Under the pieces are notes generated by a model. The model saw nothing but the letters and a program-made list of their open reading frames with translations. It was not told where the DNA came from and searched no databases. The position numbers and the translations under genes are program-made. A DNA stretch of 64,000 bases from Halichondria panicea (taxonomy: Eukaryota > Porifera > Demospongiae > Suberitida > Halichondriidae), in assembly GCF_963675165.1 (NCBI RefSeq), contig NC_087387.1, forward strand, positions 3,326,189 through 3,390,188, read 5' to 3'. Positions 56,080-64,000 of this stretch are shown piece after piece. Each line of letters opens with the position of its first letter. The first letter of the stretch is position 1.

Positions 56080-57330
56080 TACTGTTTTTAGCCAATCAGA
56101 TCAATTACAGATGATGTAATGTAGTCTAACAATTCTTACAAGCTATTCTCTTTATTTTATCCTTTTTCCACATTATCCTTTTTCCACATTATTTAATGTT
56201 CTTCAAAAATGTCATATGATTATTCACCTTCTTCATTATAAATTTCAATCCGAGCTTCCCGCGAGGCGCTGGTTTCTTGCTGCAACAAAGATTAACACAA
56301 CTAGCAGGAGCAATGAGTAACTATGTTGCCTTTCCTACTGGCAATTGTAAATGAGTGATAATTATCACTATGTTATTCATTGCAAATTTGATTTCATAGT
56401 TTATACAACGGTGGTTACAACATGTGACGTAGGTCTGGAGTCTATTAGAGTGACATACTCTTACATTCCTAGATACAGCCCAGCCGTGAAATTAAAAGAA
56501 ATTTCCTCGAGTTATGCAGTCTATTAACATAATATTTTCACACAAAATTCGAATTAGCCTTGCACTAAAGCACTAGTTGTGGGAGTGCATAAAGAGGAGT
56601 ATGCGGTATAATTTCCGAGAAATTAGCCTATCTACTTGCTCTGAAAAGATCAAAGGTCATAGTTATGATGCCATGCGCACTAAAATCGTAGCAGAGTGAC
56701 AAGACAACTAGGTAAGCTTTTATTTTATGATCTAAGAATTACTTTTCGTGGATGCACTGTAGTCGTAAAATTTCGTGGAGGTCAGCCCCACGAAAATACG
56801 AATATTTTACCCCACGAAAATTACCCGCTATATATACGGTAATCATCTAGTTACTGTTGGGCAATTTACTTAACTCCAGCACATCGAGAAACTCTTCATC
56901 ACACGATTCAATAATAAGTACACTGCAGTGGGAATGGGAAATGCATCACCAACTGCCAACACTTCACGAGAGGAACTCACACAAGTGATAACATATAAGC
57001 TCTGCTATTGATTGACCCCACCTCATGAGCGCATGAGCGCATGAGTAAGTACAATGTTCTTACTTTTACAGTGCTGGTGTCTGGAAACAACGCTATTTTT
57101 TCTGTCCCATATGTAATAGGGGTGTGTAATAGGGGTGTGGTCAACAAACATGGGAGTGGCCAAATATCTATAGCTAAATTATTAAATTTAATTATGAATT
57201 TTCTCGTCTTCTTCCTTTTTTCTGATGCATGTATTGCACCACATGCATGTATTATCAATGGGACACACTACCATGAAGTATATATACATGTAAACGGAAA
57301 AAAAGGCAATTTTAGTTAATTTTCGGTCCG
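56080..57330. other. Gene-free stretch
   Basis: No exon seen. A small inverted block TTTCGTGGAGG..CCCCACGAAAAT is at about 56,770-56,820. Confidence 0.4.
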
Positions 57331-57420
57331 CCTGCAGTGATTCGTTGTACGCTTTGTCCTGTTCAAGTATGATGGATCTTCTGAGTTTCATTGTTCTCGT
57401 CCACATGGGTAGGGTTCTCA
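57330..57420 (-). pseudogene. Exon fragment resembling a FAF/UBX-type coiled segment
   Basis: The minus strand reads MKLRRSIILEQDKAYNESLQ then ADRKLT. 'EQD-AY-ESL-ADR' resembles the coiled segment preceding the UBX domain in FAF1/UBXD8-like proteins and is also found in multi-copy invertebrate ORFs. A decayed copy lies at 59,525-59,580. No complete gene was seen. Confidence 0.35.
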
Positions 57421-59520
57421 CTAAGAGCCACAGGCACACCAGACAATTCACCCACGAGGGTAGAGTTGACGATTCACACATGAGAGTAGGGTTCTCACTA
57501 AGAACCACAGGCACAAGGGTTCTCACTACTAAGAGCCATAGGCACACCAGATGATACACCCTCAATTGAGTCGTCCAATGTGGATTCATCCTATTTTAAA
57601 CACAATCGTTATGCACAATCGTTATGCATGCAACACTATAATATAATAATATGCTACACACCTCTAGTGTACATATTACTTACACACGATAAGATATACA
57701 CACTGCTCTGACCAGCCTACACCTTCTCTATACACAAATCCACAAATCTGAAAAGCCATCCAAAATTGTACTTCTGACATCGACATATTTCTGCGAAAAA
57801 CAACTCCAAAATCCTCGAGTGAGCTTGGATCTTTGGTAGACAAAGATTGTACGATGTTTTATCCTGGTGTTCGTAGACGTTTTCTTTGATCTGCTACCGC
57901 GGTAGGGTCAAACTAGAATGCTGGAAAGTTCTTCAGAGCTACAGCATTTTTCTCAGACGGTACTTTCCCTACCCGCCTTACCTGACCTTGACCTTGTGCC
58001 TTACTTGTCTCAGCCCGTACAGTGATAAGTCAATCTAAATTGTCAACTAGTCTTGTAATTTATCGCTTATCTAGCGTTTATCTAGCATAGAACATTTCGA
58101 AGTTCATGTTTTCATAACTGTATCTTATGGTAGAAACTTCACTAATCCTAATGAAATTTCCGAATTAACGGATGCCATTGAATATTATTAAGGAAGACAC
58201 TTTTAAGGGAAGCTAGAATAGTCTTTATCGACTTTCTTTCCAATACAGTACGGTGAGTCTTGTTAAGCTCACTCTTCATCACTCTTCATTTTATTTGCAG
58301 TGGCCATTGTATTGAGCCATTGTATTGAGCGTAGTTTATTAATAAAATTATTGTTCATTCAGCTGCATGCATGCTTGTGCATGCATGCGCAATATTGACA
58401 GCCCCTCCTCTTACTTGTCGGACTCAGGAGCAAAAAAACTAAACCAGACTGGAGGCATGCTGAAAAATTTGAAACAGGTAGTGGTACTACAGATCACAGC
58501 AAAGGTCTCAGACAAGTATACGTAGGCTCCATGCATGGAGTAGGTCAGCTAACTGGCTGAGCTATAATTCTATAGCTTTCACCCTGTTCCATTGTTCCTG
58601 GTACAGGGTTATAAAATAACACCCAAAGCCCAAAGTTGCCACTATCTCGCACAGCCAGCCCAGGATGTTTTCTAGTTGAACTCTAGGTCGATAAACAAAG
58701 ATTTCTTGGCATGTTACCCGCTGTGGTCAATTGGAGGCAAAAAGGCAAGCGATGAACGGGTTCAGAGGTTAATTACTTTATCCTGCAGCCTTTAATCAGA
58801 GTACAGTCTATAGAAAGAGAGACATTAGTGACTGAAATAATAATTATGTTCCTCGAGGAGGGTTTAGGAGCAAGCAGGTTTTGAAAGCACTGCCCTTACA
58901 CTTGCACAACAAGTTATTAGTTTTGTGCCTTTGTAAAACCTGTGCTTACCTGGATGCGCATGGGTAGCCATGTACATTTATTTTGCAGAACTTATTATTG
59001 TTATTGTAACCACACTGTGGTCATCAACCATACACCCTTGTGACTACACCCACTCAAGGGTGGTTCTGCTCCTTTCTTCATTTACAGTTATATACACTCA
59101 CACATAAAGTGATAACATAATTATAAGAGTATATAAAGCTTCAGTGCTAGTGTCTTATGTTGAACTTTTACCCCTCCTGGGAATTGGAAGGACATATCCT
59201 CAAAAGAAACATTTTGTGGCGTGCGTAAACCTCCCCCCCCATTTATGAAACCCTGTGCTAAATTATGAATTCATAATGCTACAAAGCGCTTTGGTGGAAA
59301 GAGTTGGATTCAGAGCATCAGGATTCAGAGCATCAGATTTTGCAGAGAGCTAGTACAAAGACTGTAGATAACTATATCCCAAGAAAAAAAATAATGAGAT
59401 TATACACTGCAGTCTATTATTGCTCAATATCAATATCTGCTCCAATTGGTCTGTTTTCCCAGAGCTTATTGTACATACTAGCCATGTACATGTAAACTAA
59501 AAAAAGACTTGACAATTAAT
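57421..59520. other. Stretch without recognised genes
   Basis: No exon could be assigned. Pieces of the CAGGG-type MITE (57,115-57,165 and 59,205-59,257, GTGCGTAAACCTCCCCCCCC then ATGAAACCCTG) bracket this region, so most of it may be an insertion that split that MITE. Confidence 0.3.
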
Positions 59521-59524
59521 TTTA

Positions 59525-59740
59525 GTCAACTTTCGTTGTACGCATTGTCTTTGTCAAGTAATAGATCGTCAACTCGGATAAGTGTCCAGTTTCGTTTAGT
59601 TGCTGGTAGTCTACACAGAAACGATGGGAACCTAGCTGTGGGATGGCATCTTCTAGATACTTGTTTTGGCGGGGTGACAGTACGAGATCGGTTTCTCCTC
59701 GCTCATTGTGCTAAATGCACTATGGAAACAATCATGTAAC
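59525..59740 (-). pseudogene. Second FAF-like exon fragment
   Basis: The minus strand reads RVDDLLLDKDNAYNES, parallel to EQDKAYNESL of the 57.3-kb fragment, and shares downstream non-coding bases (ACTAAAATTAA / AACTAAAATTG). The upstream frame RRCHPTARFPSFLCRLPATK is unassigned. Confidence 0.3.
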
Positions 59741-60103
59741 TTCTCAGTTTGCTCCAACTTAGTTTTCTGGTTGACTGACAGCTTCTCTACAGTACTTTAC
59801 AACGTTCCGTGTCAGACATCACCACTAGCATATTTGCAGGTTCTGCAGGTACAATTTCAGTTTCTTCTTCCACAAATGATACTTATGGTCTCCGGTGCTC
59901 TGGTCTGCTTCAATTAGCTTTCCACAAATCGTTCTCATGGTTCTCGTCTTGCATCTGCTGGGATCCTCTCACCATCACTGTGTCTCCCAGTCTGCTCGAG
60001 GAAGGCACCTCAGCACAATCTTCTGGGGATCTTCAGGGGCCACCTGTCCCTCGTCTACCAGTCCTCCTTTGATCCAGTAGTCCCATTGCCGTTGGCTTGA
60101 TCA

Positions 60104-62600
60104 CAGGTGCTGTAGGTACTCGGTGTAGTTATGGTGCTACAGGTACTCTGGGAGAGGGTGTATGCGCCGTACACCATTGGGTGACCCATGGGTATGCCAC
60201 GTATAACTACGGTGCTATAGGAGAGGGGCTATGCGCGCCGTACACCTTTGGGTGACCTATGGGTATGCCATGTATACTATGGTGCTATAGGTACTGGGTG
60301 TATGCGCCGTACACCATTGGGTGACCCACGGGTATGCCAGGTATACTATGGTACGAGGGTGTATGCGCCGTACACCGACCCACGGGTATGCCACGTATAC
60401 TACGGTGCTATAGGTACTCTATTAGAGGGCTATGCGCGCTGTAAACCATTGGGTGACCCATGGGTATCCCACGTATACTACAGTGCTATAGGTACTCGGG
60501 GTATGTGCGCTGTACACCATTGGGTGACCCACGGGTATGCCACGTATACTACGGTGCTATAGGTACTCTGGGAGAAGGGCTATGTGCGCTGTACACCATT
60601 GGGTCACCCACGGGTATGCCACGTTGCTATAGGTACTCTGGGAGAGGGTTATGCGCGCTGTACACCATTGGGTGACCCACGGGTATGCCACGTATATACT
60701 ACGGTACTCTGGGAGAGGGCTATGTGCGCCGTACACCATTGGGTGACCCACGGGTATGCCACGTATACTACGGTGCTATAGGTACTCTGGGAGAAGGCCG
60801 TACACCATTGGATAACCCGGGTGACCGACCCATAGGCATAATTATGGTGGTAGCTATAGGTTACCCATGGGAGCTATAGATGCATACACTTGACCCATTA
60901 CTGGACATGGATGTATCAATTGCAAATGTGGCACGATTTTGAAACCGTTTGTGGAATTGTTCTTTTAGTTCAGATACTTGGTTACCGTTTAGTTGTCTTC
61001 GATTCGACTTCTTGCCAAGTTCTACTATGTTATGAACACCGCAGTTGAAATAAGAAGCCATCTGTTAACAGAGATGCGTAATAATAATATAATATTGTAC
61101 TGCATGTAAAATGTATGTACTTATTCTACGTTAGTTGAATTACGTTAGTTGAATGCGCCATGATAATTAATTTTTGTATCATTCTACAGGCGCTCATTAA
61201 TTTTGGGCTTGACAGTATTTGAAATGTAGTACCTTCTGCGTATAAGGTATCTCCTTTAACCCCCCCCCCATCTGTGTAAGTAAAGTACTTACTGTATAGT
61301 GAAGATCACTTTGTGCACCTGTGAACTCGTAACACTTGCAAGCTTTGTTCGTTATGTTGAGAAACGCGAATGCGAATATAGTTATGGACTGTGATGAGTT
61401 GTGTCTCTTAGCCTGGGAATGTACTTTTAAGTGTGGCATTGGATTTATTTTGTTGAATCTGTAACAAAATTATATGTGCGTTTATCAATACTGTGTTTTT
61501 GTTAATTATACATTGCTTCATTTACATTTTAATGCTTTGTTGCTATATTATTATGCTGTGCTACTTACCAAATTCACTTGAGAGAGATGCATACAGAACT
61601 CTTTGCATAAAAAGCCTTGCAGGTGCAATGCAGCTCTTAGCGCGCGCGAGCAAAATATTGACGGGATTTCCCTTCTTGTAGGGGAAGTTCCCCTTAACCG
61701 TGTGCAAAATGGTGGATAAAAGCATAGCATAGCATACGTATACGGAGACTTAAGTACATGCTTTTGCTCTAGTTTTTCTATTTAGCAGGTAGTACTAAGC
61801 AAGTTAAAAGCATATCTACTCCGTTGGTTACCTAGAAAGGCTCAAGGGATTTATTGATAGTGAGTTTGTGTACTGTAACGCATCTGCTGTATAGCTGCTA
61901 TAGCCGTCACTGTAAATTAATTTGCTAAGAGTCCTAAAAATTATGTGATCCTAAAACCCCCACTTAAGGATAGCTTCATCTTCTTATCCGCATTGATTGT
62001 GTGCGTATACTAGCTATTGATACCGCCCCAGTACTAAATTAAATTATATAATATGTTAGACTCAACAGAATCTGCATTCTTCACTGACAAATTGGTATAT
62101 TGATACTTTGAATAAAAATAAAAAATGAACTAAAAAAATAGGACAATGTACAGTAAAAATGTTCTCGAAAGGTGATGACCCAGTCCTTAATGTAGCTTCC
62201 ATTCTCTAAGAAATAAAGCCCCGCCCACTAATTAATCAGTGGGGTGGTCCTTTTTGTCACGAGAGCCTAAAGACAGGAATATGTCCATGAACTTTGACCT
62301 TATAATTATGTGATGTGGGGACGGCTCCAGAGGATTATGCACTATTTTAATACTAGATCTAGTGCAGATCCATACAGGATATTAAAATTAATGTGCCCAA
62401 CATGTTGTAAGACTATTGAAATTAATACAGCAAACATTGTTTTATTGCACAAAAAACAATCATTATTGTGAAAGAACATTCTGCCATTTGTGTTCGCCTC
62501 TTCACTTATGAGTCTGATTTGCCTCGGTCCCAAGGACATGCAGTAGAACTCCACTCAAAATTTGAATATGTATACTCAGTGTAGCACAAGCCATACAGTA
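60104..62600 (+). repeat. Segmental duplicate, copy B
   Basis: Same order of blocks as 25,628-29,093: satellite array, CGTTTGTGGAATTGTTCTTT, poly-C after CTCCTTTAA, GCGCGCGAGC, CTTGTAGGGGAAGTTCCCC, CTCGAAAGGTGATGACCCAG, and CACAAAAAACAATCATTAT. Copy B lacks the 748-bp MITE and has many small indels relative to A. Confidence 0.85.
60110..60830 (+). repeat. ~80-bp satellite array 3
   Basis: About nine forward units of the same satellite, many shortened. Open frames across it are repeat artefacts. Confidence 0.9.
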
Positions 62601-64000
62601 ACCTAGCTACATTGCAGTGTGTACTACTTAGAGACAAATCAATCTACCAGCCAGCAACGATTGTATAACATTATGCACATGCAATGGAGTCATAATTAAA
62701 TCCTAATTACATATACACTCACTATAGATAAACATTATACGCTGCATGTATAAATGCAGTTCCCTGCCAAGGCATCTATGACCGCAAGTATACTGTCCTT
62801 TACAATGATGGCAGCTAAAAAGCTATGGCAAGACAAGCGTGATCTCAGCTCACCAGAGAAATCTTCATGTGAATGCTGCGCCGATTATAAGCAATGGAAA
62901 GTAATGCATCCAGATTCAGCAAAAGAGCTTCAAACAGAAGCAGATCTGCCACACTATTATCAGTGTCAATTATCGTAGATGGGAAACTCATACAGTACGT
63001 CGGCACAATACGTGCACTTGAGAACGCAAGATTGGGAGCTTGTACAGAGATAGCTTCGACCGGAGGCACTCATCCATATACCTGTGCTTCGTGTAATGCT
63101 TTGGTACATGGCAAAACTTTGTTATTTGGAAGTGGCAGGTGCTACATCCACAAGACTAGACGGTAATAATAGTGAGGGGAATTGCCGTTTGTTTTCGGCC
63201 AACGGAACTATTCAGACGTAGAGTCTGAAACAGTCACACACCATACCTTTCAAGGTGATCGGATATCCAGAAGTACTCTGAAAAGCAAGTGTACTTATTG
63301 ACGAAGGTGTCCCTGTACCAATGTGACTCCAAATGCAATTGCGTTGTAGACAGTTCCTTTGGATACGTAGTGAAGGAAGCACGTAATGCTGTGTACGATG
63401 CCCTCATAAGGAATGACATTACTGTTGTAACATTCAAGTGGGTCAAATATGCCCAGGGTTTTTTTTGCTAACGGTGTATGGCCATCAAATTAATGCTGAA
63501 GTACACTGTAACCTAATTTTGCGTTGATCGATTTCCAATGACTGCATTAATTTAATTGTATATAAAATAATTATAACACTCGTACGACTGTAAACAATCA
63601 TGTTCTAATAGCCGCTCATGTCATTTTTTGTTGTACATTTCTATTGAACCAAGTTGCAGCAATAACATTATACACGTATTAATAGGCAACGAGGGATCCA
63701 TTCGTTTGGGAGAACTTTCCTCCAATTTACTTGACGGTGTGAAGTGTAAAATGTGCCCACCATATCTCTGAAGAAGCATTCCACATATCACATCTTCAGT
63801 TGTGGAAGCTCTTGAATGTTTGATATCTCCTCAGTGCAAGTGAGAGATATCTTTATAGCGTGCAGTTCACAGGCTCTTGAATCAGCCGCCCTGTCTCTCC
63901 CCCTCAGGTAGGAAGGGCGGCTAATTCATGAGACTGGCATGCAATTAACACAAGGGCAATTAGAGACCTGATTAGCAAAGGTTAGCACCTCTAACTGAGA
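62601..64000. other. Right edge: weak exon-like pieces, otherwise no recognised gene
   Basis: Plus-strand frames at 62754-62978, 62894-63166 (LIQYVGTIRALENARLGACT, then HPYTCASCNALVHGK with two Cys pairs) and 63289-63471 (CVVDSSFGYVVKEARNAVYD) look more protein-like than their surroundings and may be exons of one unknown gene running off to the right. No family was recognised. Small hairpins lie at about 63,823-63,852 (GATATCTC...GAGATATC) and 63,885-63,926 (AGCCGCCCT...AGGGCGGCT). Confidence 0.25.

Noticed and set aside
59809..60072. 87-codon Ser/Leu-rich frame
   Set aside because: Overlapping frames of similar length exist in the same stretch, and no splice or family support was found.

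Overview
This is AT-rich eukaryotic DNA, almost certainly from an invertebrate animal, most probably a demosponge. Three things point there: coding pieces are split by short GT-AG introns (often 50-80 nt); nearly every recognisable protein belongs to selfish-DNA families that I know mainly from sponge and cnidarian genomes; and the palindrome ATAATTAT is very dense. No rRNA, tRNA, CRISPR array or bacterial-type gene was seen, and no conventional host gene could be identified with confidence. The window is best read as a transposon-rich region of nested and decayed mobile elements.

Layout. 1-372: relic of an integrase-core transposase. 2.0-3.2 kb: minisatellite, then a foldback palindrome. 3.2-4.6 kb: broken Ty1/copia polymerase with a likely 3' LTR. 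5.3-6.1 and 10.7-11.5 kb: two non-autonomous piggyBac-like (TTAA) elements. 12.0-13.3 kb: CACTA transposase relic. 16.6-19.9 kb (minus strand): a Mutator-like transposase fused to a DEDDh exonuclease, followed by a histone-type 3' stem-loop. 20.6-22.5 kb: pogo relic split by a foldback palindrome. 22.9-23.8, 25.6-26.5 and 60.1-60.8 kb: arrays of one ~80-bp satellite; the last two lie at the left of a duplicated segment (25.6-29.1 and 60.1-62.6 kb). 29.7-33.0 kb: CACTA element with both ends. 33.5-39.2 kb: a 5.7-kb two-gene unit between 24-bp inverted ends. 39.5-40.0 kb: Harbinger relic. 40.5-43.6 kb: broken gene of an uncharacterised family. 44.3-48.3 kb: a largely intact two-gene Kolobok-like transposon. 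48.7-52.2 kb: third piggyBac-like element, carrying a nested CACTG-ended element that itself carries a 91-bp minisatellite. 52.9-53.3 kb: second pogo relic. The rest is mainly short MITEs and sequence without recognisable genes.

The most interesting object is the 4,048-bp element at 44,293-48,340. It has TTAA on both sides, TIRs that each contain a TATA-like box pointing inward, and two convergent spliced genes. One encodes a 598-aa DDE-type transposase in 14 exons. The other encodes a 209-aa accessory protein in 6 exons with a Cys-rich domain resembling the C-terminal ballast domain of P2X7. Both gene models stay open end to end. The 33.5-39.2 kb unit has the same plan (transposase plus convergent partner inside inverted ends) with an unrelated transposase and partner, but it is decayed.

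Two window-wide patterns need attention. Perfect 9-20-bp tandem duplications occur very often, and in several ORFs removing one copy restores the reading frame. Several other frameshifts are single missing bases beside short homopolymers. Either these are real mutations, or some pseudogene calls reflect assembly or consensus errors.
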